A DNA stretch of 64,000 nucleotides from Strigops habroptila (taxonomy: Eukaryota; Chordata; Aves; Psittaciformes; Psittacidae): positions 66,263,225-66,327,224 of the forward strand of contig NC_044282.2 in assembly GCF_004027225.2 (NCBI RefSeq). Direction: 5' to 3'. The first letter of the stretch is position 1; every line of letters starts with the position of its first letter. Under the pieces are notes generated by a model, which saw nothing but the letters and a program-made list of their open reading frames with translations, was not told where the DNA came from and did no database searches. This document shows, in pieces, positions 23,944-38,000 of the stretch. Position numbers and translations under genes: made by a program.

Positions 23944-26900
23944 GGTAAAATAAATCCGGCTATTCCTCTGCAGTTAATATTTCCCTGGTTTCATTATGTC
24001 AGGATATGTGCATGCTGAATATTTACCGAGCTTAAAGCAAGAGTCCAGTTGAGGTTCAGGAGATATATTTTGCTTTGCTCTTCCTTGTGCTCAGCACCCT
24101 TATGTAATGTATGCACGAGGTTATGAATGCTTAATATTTCCCATTTTATGCATTTAGAAGAAGCGAGCTTTAAAGACACCTTCTCATAGGGTTGGTTGGG
24201 ATTCAAGGAACATAACATGAAGCAGTATAGTATGTCCTATAAAAGAGGTTAAAATGGAGGTTATAATTATGAAAGCTCAATAGATTTGAAAGCCAACACA
24301 GTGCCCCTTTTCATGTGATACTATCTCTAGAAAGGGAAAGAGATATATAGGACTATAAAGGGAAGCCTGTAATTGATGCTCTCTGTACTTATTAGGATTT
24401 GTTTTAGTAACATCAGGGACTCGTTTTTGTACTACCTCTGAATAAATAATGTGCACAGTAGGTTGGGTCAATTCCTTTTCACTTTGAAATATTTTCAGTG
24501 GTTGCACTAAAACCAAGAATAATTCATTGGCTTTTTGTAAGGCAGCTGGATGTATTATGAGAAATAGGTGCGTTGGCTGAGTTACTGAGTGGGGCTGTAA
24601 TAGGGACCAGCATGAAAAAGAAGGGACTTTGGCCTTTGGGGTGATGGGAGATCATTTTCCATCTCAATCAGGAGCATTTCTCAAAAATAAACAGGATCTC
24701 AGAAAAAGACCTTGTTCCAGTGTTTGTATTTTAACGCTCCACGGGTGAAGTCTGCACGTAGCAGAGGCTCCTACGGGAGACCCACATATAATTACCCATG
24801 GACAGAGCTCTGCCTCCTGTAAGTAAACCACCATAATGAGCACAGCTCCTCAAATACATATTTATTTTAAAAAATAAGTGAAACAGAACCATCCCAAAAA
24901 AGCCTGAAAATTGATTCCAGTGCAGGCTTTGTTTGGCTTCTGCTCCTGGCACTGATTGCAGAGTTTAATATCTCCGGCAAGTCACTGCCTTATCCCGGGT
25001 GCCAAGTTCCAGATCTCTCAAACTGCTCCAGCCCCGCCAGTTACCTACAGTAGGAGAAACATGGGGATGCTTAACTAACATTTGGGAAGTCCTTTGATAC
25101 ATCCTTGGGTGAAAAGGGCTGCAGAAGGAAAAACTAATTGTTAATAGCAATGATTTAATGCATTAATTGTGGCTTGTTCTAAAATATTCCTATGGGTAGC
25201 CCTTTGCATAGATGCCTGAAGTCTGTAAGGTTTTTTTGCTGAGAACGTTGGCTAGCTTGGAGTTTTTTTGGGGTGAAGATGGTCACTGGGGAGGCTGGAC
25301 TTTGGAGAGCTGCCTCTAGAGCATCTCCTAGTGCTCCCATCCTTGGAAAAAGAAGATTATCAAGGAAATCCTGTCTGTCCTTCTTGCAGTAAGTAATGAG
25401 GGACAGGTCATTTTCTCGAGTACTTTTTCAGTGTGAAAGTCCCCCTTGAAATTCAGTCTTCGGAGTGGGGCTACTTTCATTTGTGTTTAAGAAACAATCT
25501 TGGTTTTAGCAAAGTGAGAATTTTGGGGATGGTGGAAAATGGTTTTGCATGTGCTCCTGCATACAAAGTTTGTCCATCCAGAGATGGAGGGCCTGATCCT
25601 GCAGCAGGAGTTAGTCGTGGGATCTGAGGATGCCTAGGATAAATGACTAGTGATTTGTACTGAACGGGGGTCAAGACAATGTTTTCTGCAAAATGTGAAG
25701 TGTTTTGAAGATCAGATTATTGCCTTCTACTGTGCAGTTAGTTTTGGAGAACATCTTGAAAGTGCTAGCAACTTCTGACTATTTGCAAAAGCATCTGTTT
25801 TATCAAGAATAGCTTCCAAATAATTTAGTAAAGAAGAAATGACTGTGCATAGAAGTGTTACGAAGCCATCTGTAAGTTCAATCCATGTACAAAATGCATT
25901 GGTCCAAACTTGAGACTTTGTAGGGAAAGTGGTTGCTTCAAAAGCTGCAGAGTGACCAACAGCCATCATATATTTGATGTGAGTTCTCAAGACATTTGAC
26001 AAACTTTTGATTATAATGGAAAAAAACATGTGGATGAGTCTAGTTTGTGCTGTGAAACTTCCAGATTATTTTAGACATTATTAGTTTGAGGGATTTGTTG
26101 AAGGACCATGATTTCTGCAAGAAAGTGGACTTCAGCAACTTCGACACTGGAAAACGCATAGGACTGATAATAAGAGGGAAGTAGTGATATTTATTTGTTG
26201 AAGAACAGGAATAATGGCATTTATTTCTCTTTATTAGTAGATTCTTTAGGGTTTTTTTCTAAGAGAATGTAAATAGAAATTACAACAAACATGTAAACTA
26301 AGTTGCAGTGTTTGAGAGAAGCATGTCTCACCATTAGAAAAAACCAAGAAATGTCTTAATACGTGCTTCTGTTGAGATAGACAAGGATTGCATCATCCTG
26401 TGTAACAGAATGTATCCAAGTGCGGAGATAGGGCCAGTAAACCCATACTTTTCTGCCAAGAGAGTTTCTGCTTGAATATCTTTTTGGCAAGGAAGGAATC
26501 CATCTCGCTCCTCAAATCCTGGAACAAATTGAGGGATTGGTCTCCAACAGTAATTTTGCAGATGGGGAATTGACCTCAGACTGCCTCAAGAGACTTAGCA
26601 GAGAACAGTCGAGAGGATGCAGGGAAAAAGGAGGAGTCCTCAAGCAGGACCAGGGGCTCCCTCCTACACTGTTGTTTTGGGATGAAAGCTGTGGAGGTGA
26701 AGGGGGCAGTTTCAGCATGAAAAAACCCAGTGGTTTTCACTTTCAGCTCATGCCCTCGCTGATTTTGCAGCACCTACTGCTGTAGGGTCTGCTGAACCTG
26801 CCTCTGTGTCCCACCAAACCCCATCAGAGCCATGTGTATCTTTGAGCTTTAAGCAGAAGCTACTGGTCCATGTAAGGCTCTTTTGCATCTCCAGTGTAGC

Positions 26901-29900
26901 TAAGGCTCAGCTTATGAGCTGTGAAGAGCATCATCTGAGCCTTGCTTCGGACAAGTGGCAGCAGTGGGACCATGCTGTTGGGTCTCAGTCTTGGTAGGAC
27001 AGAGGCTTCAACACAAAGATAAGTGTTACTTGGGAGCTGATTTCTAATGAATTTAGCAGCAGCTCAGCCTGCATCAGTCCTTACCATATCCTTACTGGCC
27101 GTAGGAAGGTAGCATTAGGAGGGAGATCTATTGTTTCTCTTGCTTAGCTATCAGTAATATCGCCTACATGCCTGCATCCTTCCAGAGTTGAAGTCACACT
27201 TCATTTTGTGTGTGTGACTTCAGACTAAGAACCAACCAGACTAATTTTATTACTGCTTTTTTGTGCAAGTCAGCATCTTTCATTTAAAGTTGTCAGACTT
27301 GAGGATCAGGGATGATGGTGGACAAGGCATGGGGTCTTCCAGCTCCTTCTTGCAGAGGGGTGAGGTGAGGCAACAGCTGAGGACCACATTTTCAGGCCTT
27401 AGATATGGGGTGTAAAGCACAGCAGGGTTAGCAAAGTGTGTGCCCAGTCACACACCTAAGTTGAAATTTAGGCCAGTGCTCAGAATCTATAGGGAAGTTT
27501 TGCTTTAAGTGACTATCATATTTCTACTGCACATCTGTGAAGGGGCTGGGAAGACAAATTCCTCTCCCTTGCTCAAAGTGCTAAGTATCACCACCGTTCT
27601 GCTCCTCCATCATATACCCACTGCATTTTAAATACTTGACAAGGAAGAATGTGTGCATTGGCACGTGCAACCTGGGGTGTCACACTGGACACAGATTTGC
27701 TATTGGATGAAAAGTCAATCTGTCCATGGTTATGGACATAGGGCTGCACAGCCTGGGGATGCTTGGGAGACTGGATTTTTCCCCATACACTGTTATTGGC
27801 AGTCCATCGGCCCTGGCAGGTCATGGTGCCCCTGTCCTGAGGCTAAGGAGCCTCATTGAGCATTAGCCCTCTGCACAGGATAGTTTAGCATGCTGAAAAA
27901 GATTGCCTTGCAGTACAATTGACTAAATCAACTAAGTATGTTGAGAGAGCAGCCAGTCTCACCACTGATGTGTCCAGCAGAGGCTATTTGAATTAGCGAA
28001 GAAATTAAGTGATGAAAAATGAAACAATTCTTAAAGATTGGGCCAGGCAATACTTGAGCGAAAGCATCCCATTCCACGTGCAGGCAGAAGGTAGAGTCAG
28101 TGCATGACGCAGTGGTCAGGGGATGAAGACAAGTCAGGAGGACGAAGAGGAGGGGAAGTATGCTCTTATGGACACAGCCCTTCTTCCAGCTCTTTGGTGT
28201 GCATCACATCCAGGTCCAGCATAAGAGAGGCCACCTCAAGAGCTGCAGGAACACACATCAGACAACACATGAGCAACGCAAGGAAGGCACAGGAGGTACC
28301 AGAGGGAAAAAGGCACCAACTACAAAAGTTAAAAAATAAATAAATAGAGGAAGACTTGAAACCTGGCAGTTCTGGTGGCCAAGATACCAGGCCTGGTTCT
28401 CATTGCCAATGGGTATAGAGCAAAGGTTGGGGTATGGTCAGGATCCGACTGGGTTTACATGGAGGAGAGAGCTTCACAGAAAAATTCAGGGAGCCTGACT
28501 CACCCCTGGTTCATGTTTTGCAGTCTGTTCCGCCTTTGCAAAGGAGATGCAAGAAGTGCCAGTCCACATGGTTGTGTAACACAGTAGAGGAGGCTGAGTT
28601 CATCCCAGCAGCTTTCTGCAGTGGCAGTGAGGATTTGCCTGGTGTAAAGGAAAGATAAGACAGAAGAAGAATCCCAAGATAAGGGGGAAAAGTCGGAGTC
28701 AAAATGGTAGTGGAGGGATCATTACTGGTGCACTACATGACAACTGCAAGGGTGAGCAGAGATGACTGTATTTGGGAGCACTCATCGTGCCCTGCAGAAG
28801 CATATGCCATCCTTCAAAAATAATGATAGGAGCAAGTAAGCGATAGGAGCAAGTAAGCACACTTTAATGAGAAATGGTATTAATTATTACTAGCAGCGGC
28901 TTTTTGCCCAAGAAGCATAAAATTCTTTGCATTTTGGATAGAAACTTCTTACCAGGAAATTCGTATTTTTCATATCCACAGCTAATGCTGCTGATTCAGA
29001 AGTTGGCAGAAGAAGAAGATTATTGTTCATTGTAGGTGCTGTTTGAGGATAGGCAGTCATACTTGCAGCTTTAGGTAGCTGTGGAGAGTGAAAAATGTTG
29101 CATCTGGGCTGCCAGTTCAGATGCCAAGCTGCTGTCTGATGCAGTGAAAAGTATGAAGATACACCAGCGAAAAGTATGAAGATAAACCTTGTCTTCTTCA
29201 CCTTTTAATACATTCAGCAGACCCTGACAGACCAAGCCACCATGAAGGGGTCAGCAAAATATAATGGAACATCCATGAAGGAAGAAGCGTCCCAGAGTTA
29301 TACAGACATTTGCTCAGGTCTGCAGGGAAGCCCAGTATTCCATATCTCACATTACGTTAGCTGTTTATAAATTATTCCCTAAGTTTTATCACACATGCAT
29401 ATTCATTTTTAATGCTTAAATACACATTAAGAATAATTTTCGCTAAAGGATGATCCCTAATTCCATCAGGAGCAAAGCTAAGGAAATGATACATGCAAAT
29501 TTGAGCAGGGGTTGGTACCATTAATCCCTGGCTTCTCTTCCTGGAGGGAACTCGCCAGCCTCAGGTCTGTTGGAGCTTGCAGCCTGGCTGGGAGCCGAAA
29601 GGCCTTGGATGAAACCCTACCTGCATGCCAAAGGTCCTTAACTCTCTAAACTTGCCGCTCCCACACCCAAAGGAAAGTGCTCGTGCTCTCCTGCTTTCCC
29701 ACAAAGACTAAATCTTTCGATTGCCTCCCACACAAGCCAAGGGGAAGGATGGAGCAAAATGCATTTTAATGAGCATTTGAATAATCATCGGGAAGAGTAC
29801 TTTTCACTGACATAGCACCTTTTGTTCGAGCGATTTATAAACATCCATTAAGCCTCACAACATCCCTGAAGGGTAATTCTTTTCTTTTTTTTTATTCTCA

Positions 29901-31150
29901 GGAAGCTGAGAGCTGGGATTTGCTTGAGGATAGGGCAGGAAACCCGTAGCGGGGCTGGAAATGGGAACCCCGCGTGCGGGATTTCCTCTCCCCCCTCTAT
30001 AGTGTTTCCTCTTCGCTTGCTAATCGCTAAGCAAGATCTTGATGACCAGATGCTCATAGATAACATAGCTCAAATATTGCTTCCTCTCTGCAAATTGCAT
30101 GCTGGCTTGGTTCAAAGGCCAAATCCTATTCCGCCATCAGTCGGTGGCGGGGATCCCATCGAAGATCAGTGAAAGGAGACCCAAATTGCAGGAGTCTGGA
30201 AAACAAAGCTGAATACTTGAAAACTTTTTGCAGCCAGACACATTTGCAGAGTGCCATGTGGTTTAAAGCGTTTTCTCTTGCTTGAGAAAACCTGCACGGC
30301 TTTAAATGAAACTGTTTCTAAGGGCACATCCAGGTGCTTTATCCAAAACCACTGGCAAGACATTTCCCTACCAGACAGTGCGCACGTTCCAGGGGACAGC
30401 GACAATATTTCTTCTCTGACATCGCCAGTTAAAAGGATTTATTTTCAGTAAAATAGAGTACTTCAGTTGTCTGATGGGCAAAAAAAGGTAGTATATAATT
30501 AAAAGTGGTATTAGACAGAAAAATGAGATGTTAGGCAGATAATTAGGGAACTATTATAATTAGAATGTGCTTTTAAATCCCCTAGTAGCTTCTATTATGA
30601 AAGGGATGGCCTCTGATTAACTAATATTTCCTTTAAGTAGATATTTTTCCTCTTCCTCTTGGACAGGAAAGTTTGAGTTGTATGACTTCACCTTAAAAAA
30701 TCACAGTTTATTGGGGCCTGAGTTCTCCTTGTAGCAAGCCAGTTTTGCTTGGGAAAAAAGACTTATACTTGGGGTTGAAAGCAGCAGGGAAGATTTTACC
30801 AGTAAGCTTATTAAATCACTTCTCTCCCCTGTTAAATACAGTCTTATTTATAGACAGTATTTAGTATTCTTTGTATTCAGCCTTTAAGAGGAATTATTGC
30901 GGTTAGAACAGCAATAGCCTTAGATTAAATTTTTATTCATGCAGGTTTTATACAAATGAAACTGCTGCATATTTCGATGTGACAGAGAAAGCTGAGATGG
31001 TTTTGAGAGGATGTGGAGCTTCAGCAAGAGCTGCCTGACAGCTGCTGTTAATGAACACAAACCAACAAGCCTCTCGGAAGCTGCTTGTCTCTCCCCGGCT
31101 CTCTGGCAGGGAGAAGGAAAGGACAGACAGCAGTCCCACCACTTACGGCC
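23944..31150. other. Intergenic DNA, no gene seen
   Basis: No supported exon is seen. A perfect 17-bp tandem duplication (GATAGGAGCAAGTAAGC) lies at 28825-28858. Around 25585-25625 the text GGGCCTGATCCTGCAGCAGGAGT (split here as GGGCCTGATCC and TGCAGCAGGAGT) faintly resembles an old sauropsid repeat, but it is too short to assign. Confidence 0.6.
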
Positions 31151-31200
31151 CTGTAAATCCGAGCAGCTCTGCTGAAGTCAGTACAATTATAAGTGAGTTA
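31151..31200. repeat. Possible third copy of the palindromic repeat
   Basis: TGTAAATCCGAG followed by CTCTGCTGAAGTCAGT resembles the order seen at 10091-10120. Only about 40 bp align by eye, with gaps. It is a weak candidate. Confidence 0.25.
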
Positions 31201-34200
31201 AAACCAAGAGAGTGAGAGAATAAGTGGTCACATTCCCCTCACCTGAGCCTTTGCGGGTGCTGGTTTACAGGGAGCTGCAATGAGAAAGTGTCATGGGCAG
31301 GTAGGAGAAAGTGAAAAAGGGAAAGAACTTGCTGAAAATGCATCTTCCCTTCTTTTTATTTATTTTTTTTAAAGCCTAAAATTTTAGGAAGTGAGGGAGA
31401 AATAAGTGCAAAAGTTCAATTTGAATACAAAGGCCAAATGCTCCTTCTTGCTTGTAAAAGTAGGAGGGGAGGGCAGCAGAGGAGACAGCCAAACATCCAG
31501 CACACTGAAAGCACTGATGCGTGCTTGTGTACTGCTGTATTTGGCTAAACAGGACTCCTCTTCTTTCACCTAAAAGCCAAAAAGCAGATGGATAATTGCT
31601 TTATGCAAAGTCAAGCACCTTGGCATCCATCTGCAGATACAAAAGATGACTTAAAAAAACATTCGTGGTACATCTGATTCTAGTTTACTGGACATATTGT
31701 TGAGAGAAATGCTCAGAAAAATGCTTCCAAATAGCCAAATGGTCAGGGAAAGGATGAAAACAAACCCAAATATAGTACAGAGGCCCTGGAGAAAGGAGCC
31801 TGGGGAAGAGGAACCCTGCCTGACGTTGGAGACCCCGGAGCCTGACATGGGCGTTGCTGTGAGAGCAGCAGGAAAGGCTGGAATAAGTGTTTCCAGTGTG
31901 ATAAGTGATGCCAGGAAAAGGGTGTCCAGACCTACTACTTCTTGGGGGAAGGCATCTCTTTGGGACGTCTTTAGGAACTATGGACATGGATATCATCTCT
32001 GAGGTGGCTTCAGAAGCCCCAGAGATCACCAGGGCTGCAGGAGCAGGCTCAGCCCTACACTGCCATGTCTACCTGGACCATCCACTCAGTAACCAGGGAA
32101 TGCCAGCAGCAATGAACTGCTGGCGATGGGAGCAGCAGACAAAACGTCACCAACTGCAGGCGAGACTGAAGGAGGGACCCGTGGGCAACGGTCCCATACA
32201 AAGATGGGAAACCCTTGGAGGCAGAGACAACCTGGCTCGGTGCACACACCAGTTATGCAGAGGAGTGGCAGCTCGTGCTGCCTGGCAGGGTACCAAGTCA
32301 GCCTTTCACCAGCAGATTTTGAAACATCACTCATCTGTCAGCACTGGCACACCCCTGACATGGCCACTAAGAAAAACTTCCAAGAGCTGGGAATCCTTGT
32401 GGATCCACTTAACCATTTAACGATGAATGAGCCAGATTCTCTGCAATATGTTTTTGGCCCTTCTCCATGGATCTGATAGACTGGTGAGCGCCAGCCCCTT
32501 GCCAGGGGTTAAAGGGACCAGACATTAGTAGATCTAATAGCAAAGCCTCCCAATTTGCAGTGTTCTTGCTGAAGGAGACAGTGACACCAATGAAACCATC
32601 CAGGACCATGTTGCTGAGCCCTGACAATGACTGCACAGACTCTGGAAGGAGAAATACTGAGTTGAACTGCAGGGATGCTGATGCCAGTGTGGACCAGGGT
32701 CATATGACATCTCCTGACTCCCAGGCTGGACCCTGATATCCAAGTCAGGAGAGAAATGCCTGGACTAAAGAGAGTGAAGGGAGTTCAGTGATTGAAAGCT
32801 ATGGCCTCCTGCCCTATATTTGCTGGATGGGGGGCACAGAGGAATGTGAACTGGTTTTCCTTAATCCATTCAGAAATCCGGGCTTCTCACTCCTGCAGAA
32901 AAGAGCCATTTGGCCTAATGATACCTTCCAGCTCTGCAGTGCCACTCAGCCAAGATGCTGAAGCACTTTAGATGTCTTAATTCATTCTCTCAGCAAATAG
33001 CCGAGCCTCTGCACAGCAAAGTGCTTGTGGTAACAGTACAACACAATGGGGAAAATACAGTATAGAAAAATATGATGGTTTTATGTCTTTTATGTCTTAC
33101 ACTGCAAACACATAAAACCAATTAGGGTTTGGAGAATATTTTTTAAAAGCAAAGAGAATGATTGGCAAGGCAGAGAAAATAAATATTATACCCCTGAGAG
33201 GGTTAGGGACATATTATTTTTCCAATTTTACAGAAGAGAAATGCCAGATCAAAATTACTTTCCCAAGATCACATAGGGTGATCCTGCCACCCCTTCTATT
33301 GAGTAGTTCTCAGGGGTTTATCTGTCTTCATGCCCAGAGACCTCTGTGCTTTAAAGCCCGCTATCCAGTGGTCTAAATTTATGGTGTATTAGCTACTCTA
33401 TATTTATTCCCCACATAAATATCTTTTCAAAGTAAGCTACTTCACCCAAAGGCACTTTCAGAAGTGTAAGGCCAATGGTAACGCTGCTAGAAGAATTAAC
33501 ACTGTCCCACATAATTAGTGGTAATTAGCACTGGTCAGGACAGGAGTTAATGCACACCAGTGGACATAAATTCTGCCTTTGTGTCCCTGTGCTGACATAA
33601 AACCAAGCCTGGGAATAAGATCCCACTGGGTGCAAAAGTGAAGGGACCAGCTTGGTTATCGGATGCCTTGTGATGTCTGAGCTCAAATTCTTTCTATTCC
33701 AGACCTTTCTTCCCATCATGAAAACCAGCTCCCCCTTTTTGGCAAGATAACAGTTCTGCCAGTAATCCCAGAGGTATTTGATAACCCATCATTTCTGTCG
33801 GTCTTGTGAGGAGGGGGGAAACCTAGACGTCAAAACCAGAGGCTGCAGCAACACAACCAGATGCCTTCAGGGAGTGTTTCATAGCTTCCCACTATGGGGT
33901 TAACCCTTTGTGGCAGCAAAACTCAATTACAGGCTCAACAGCAAAGAAGAAAAATGAACAAAAAAAGAAATTATTGAAACAAATTCAAGTTATCCCACTT
34001 CCACGGGTGAGAAGCTGGTGGGGTGATGGGTGGCTTTATGTAAGGAGGAGGGTGCATGCTGGGGCACAGCTGGTGTGTGTGTGTGAGGGCCAGCACACAT
34101 CTGGCATATGCATGGATTCAGGACGCTGTAGCAAAAAGTGTTTGGGAAATGGGTGGGAAGTGAAGAACTGAGCACATAGACAAGGTACTTCCCTAAGGCT

Positions 34201-37200
34201 TCAAGCGTATTTTATTTCGAGCTGTGTTCTCCACAACCAGTCCGAGGTCAGACCTGTCCTCCTTGTGGTGGGTCTTAAAGTTTTAAAGGAGAGATGGATT
34301 ATGCAAAGTTGCCTGGCTGCAAACACCCTCCTCCTTCCTTCCTTTGAAGAGGATTTGCCAAAATGTAGCCCTCAATAGTTATAAATACTTGAAAGGGGAA
34401 AAGTCTGTAAAGTAGATGGTAATCTTTTGGGCTGAAACCCTAATTTTTACTCCTAGATGATTGCTTTGCTTATTGAGTTCAGGAAAACAACTTAGCAAAC
34501 ACAAGCAGAGTCTCACAATATCACCACAAAGAAAAGTGAACTTTTCTAACACAGAGGCTGCCCACTTCAGCTCATTGGAACAGCAACTGAAATCCAGGTT
34601 TTACTGGGGTTTGAAGGACGTGCAGGCTGAATCGCTGTAAAGTGCTGGGATTGAGACTGATTTCCAGCATCACTGAGATCCATCTGCTTCTACCGTCTTT
34701 ACCTAGACCTGCTGGAGCTGAACACCATTTGTAATAGAGGCCCAGCTGGTCTTTAGAAATGGCCTTTTCCAACCAGGAAAGTGATTTGAAGTGTAATTTT
34801 AAATTAACTTTTTAGAATAGGGAGGTAGAACCCTGTATGGACACTTACTTTGGTTTAAACCAATCTTACCTTGATTTTGCTTAATTGATGATGAGGGATT
34901 CATGTAAGCTAAACAAACAGAAAGTGCTCGTAAATTGAAATGAAACGTTTTTTCTTCTGGGCTTTGCCTCAGCTAGTTTAAGGACTGAACTGAAGTTAAA
35001 GCCAGGATATTTTTATGTCGGGTAGTTTTGGCTAGAAACCTATGGGCCTGTTTGTGCCGACTCGTCGGGCACTTGTAAATGGATTTCATTTTGATCAAAG
35101 CACGTGGAGGCGATGTGACTCTCAGCCTGCTGGAGAGGGACCCCCAAGGTGACGTGAGCTGAGGGAAGAGTCACCAAGTGCAGCCAATGTGTCACAGAAG
35201 AACTTCAAAGCAGGATCCGTAGGCAACCTTGGCGAGGAGCAGGGAACAGATCCAAGGGAAAACATGAGGCGTGCAGGCTTGGCTTCCTAAACAAAATCTA
35301 TATTAAGAGACAGGCAGGTAAGAAGAGCTTTAGAAAAAGCACTGGAAAGTGGAAAGTGGGAATGGAATAAACTACACACCCAGAGCAACAAGTGGTCCCG
35401 CGGTGAAGTTTTCTTAGGAGGTCTCTTACTCAAAACACTGTGGGTTTTAATACACTCATGAGGTAAAGTTCCTCTAGGGGTTAGTAGCTGTTCATGATGG
35501 TCTCATCATGTGTTTGGAGGAACACACAAACCCACCGGGCAGTGAAGAAGCAATCAAAGGGGATGAAGACCCAAGAGCCACACTCTGTGGAGTCAAAGCG
35601 TAGCAGAAGTACAGCACAGGAAGACTAAGCAAGGAATCTGTGTCAAGCCACATTTTATATCTTTGATGCCCACACTGTCACTTTTTGAGGATAGCAAATG
35701 GCACACAGTTTTGGGGGGAGCCACCTGAGTCAAGAAGGCAAAAGATCCTTTTAGGTGGTCCCTCATGGAGGAACCTGATGGCCAGAACATCCTGATGGCC
35801 AGAAGAAGAGATGAGGCGGTTACCCAACCAGACCAACAAAGTTGCCGTAGGGACATCTAGCAAAGGTGGGTGCTGGTGGATCTCAGCCTACATGAAGATA
35901 AGTGATACCTCAGTAAGGAAGTATTCAGGATATCTGCAGCTTTTCTGGAAAACTGTGAAGAGAACTGCAAACACATGCAAGTGTCATAGAGGCTTCTAGT
36001 CTAGAAAGTGTTTGTCATCCTAGCAGGGAGGGAGGAAGGGAGGAGGAGATGGCATTCCCAGGTATGGAAACCCAGGGCAGAAAGCCACCAGCCACTCAAG
36101 TTCAGCAAGGCAAAGGTTTTTAAAGCAGAATTTGAACTGTGTAGGGAAGTCAGATGGTGGAGCTTTCCCCTAACTTATAGACCCAACATGTGCTTCTAAT
36201 ACAGAAACGAAAGCAGAAGCTAGAGTTACTGCAAGACTGAATGTACTAATGAATCAAATTGTCTCTACACAACTTCAAAGGCTTCGAGAAGAAGCAAGAA
36301 TAACTAGAAATGTAACACTAATGGCAAGGACAACGTGGCTGGCACTGGTGAAACCCGGTGAGGGCCTTTTCATCAGCAGAGAGCCATAGTGTGTACGGAA
36401 AAGGCTGGGGGGGAAAATTAATCTGGTGGTGCTGTACAGCAAAGGAGAAGGAGCAGCAGCAGCCTCAACAATAAAAGCAAAGCAGAATGGGCCTGGTAGA
36501 AAAATGAGGTGAGCAGCACAGTAATAAAATTTGAAAAGAGGACCCAAGTAAGAAGCATTTCAAATACTAGCAAGGGCAGGAAAATAACAGAAAGGGTTAC
36601 AAATGATCAGCAATGCAAATGACTATAATAAACTATAATAAACTTCAACTTGGGAACATAAAAGAGATATATGACTTTGGATGATAAGGGAAAAATAATT
36701 TAAAGCAAGATATTTGGGGAGGAGAGATCTGGGCAAGGTCCAGAGTTGCTATTTATGAGTTAATGAAGAGAGGGGAGGGAACAGCTTGTCTTCAAGCAGA
36801 GGCCCAACAGGCAAAGTATCTCGCTTCTGTTCTTTGTGCCACCACATAGTTTCTTGGTTGAGTCCCTTGAAAACCTTCTGTGCTTCAAGTGCTGTGGTCA
36901 TGGAATGAGGATTTCCTGTCTCGCATACATCATAAGGTGTTCAGCTGGTATGGTGGCACCCCCGATACTTTAAGCCCTCAACCACCATTTGGGTGAGCAG
37001 TCCCATTTCAGGGTATGTACTTGAGGAAGATCAAATTAAAAGGGGGACCAAAGTGATAGGCAGGATAGAGCATCTCCATGGGTCACCTTTATCTGACAAG
37101 GTAAATGCATTTTGGAAAACTTGACTCCATTCTGTTCCTGTTAGCATCCAGAGAGGCATAAAAGTGGTGTTTTGAGAGAGGAAGAAGGGTGAGGCACAGA

Positions 37201-38000
37201 ATTCAATGTCCCCAGAATACACTGGGAAGTGCTTGGGTAGGTAGAGCCTGCTGACATGCATTTGTTGGCTCCACAACACAGAAGTTCAAAGCTACTTTGG
37301 TCGTGTCTACGTGCACTATGATGCATATCCACCTTCAGAAGGGTACAGCCCTTTTCAAAAGATATCTTAGGCTTTTAATCCTGGTGACTTTCAACGAGTC
37401 TTGGGCTGGTAGGGAACTCCTGAAGTGTGGCTTGCTGCCCACAGTTGCTAAAGGTGGTTTATATCTCTGGCAGGAATTAGGTGCCAAATTTTGTGTGGAC
37501 TGCGGTCACTGCAGTGTTGAGAGAAGAAGCAAAATATCTTTGGAAATTTGGACTGAAAGGTTGTATGGTGGGATAGTCCTCCTCAAAGCGTGTTGAGAGC
37601 CCTCTTAGCTGAAGTAGAGAGTATTTGATTGATCTGAAGTCTGCTAAGTGCAAGGAAATGATGTTGCTGTTGAGGCGAGCTGAGACGATTGCTCTGTGAG
37701 ATGTTTCTCTGGTTCCACTTAAAAAATACTCCCTTTCCAGAGTTTGGGTGTCTGTCTGATTTCTTGTCTTGTTCCCACGACTAAGTTGAGGATAAGATCA
37801 GGAGAGCATTTTCCTTCAAGTGCAGTTACAGCTTCCCAAGCAAAGCTAACATCCTAGAGGTAAAAAAAGTGCTCAGTGGGGTAAGCTGGACGCCAACACT
37901 CTTGATGCATCTTGGTGGGTTCTTCTGACTGAGGTTTCCCTTTGACAACTGCAGATCCCTCCAGATCTTTCAAAGAACCCTTTAAACAAGCCACTGAAAA
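31201..38000. other. Intergenic DNA, no gene seen
   Basis: No recognised gene is seen. Bases 31700-32750 are richer in GC than their surroundings and carry several overlapping frames on both strands (up to 171 codons), none with a known motif. A small direct duplication of CCTGATGGCCAGA lies at 35774-35803 with a 17-bp period. The region approaches the CpG-rich MEIS1 domain. Confidence 0.55.

Noticed and set aside
25585-25625. Possible fragment of another sauropsid repeat (GATCCTGCAGCAGG)
   Set aside because: Too short and too diverged to separate from chance.
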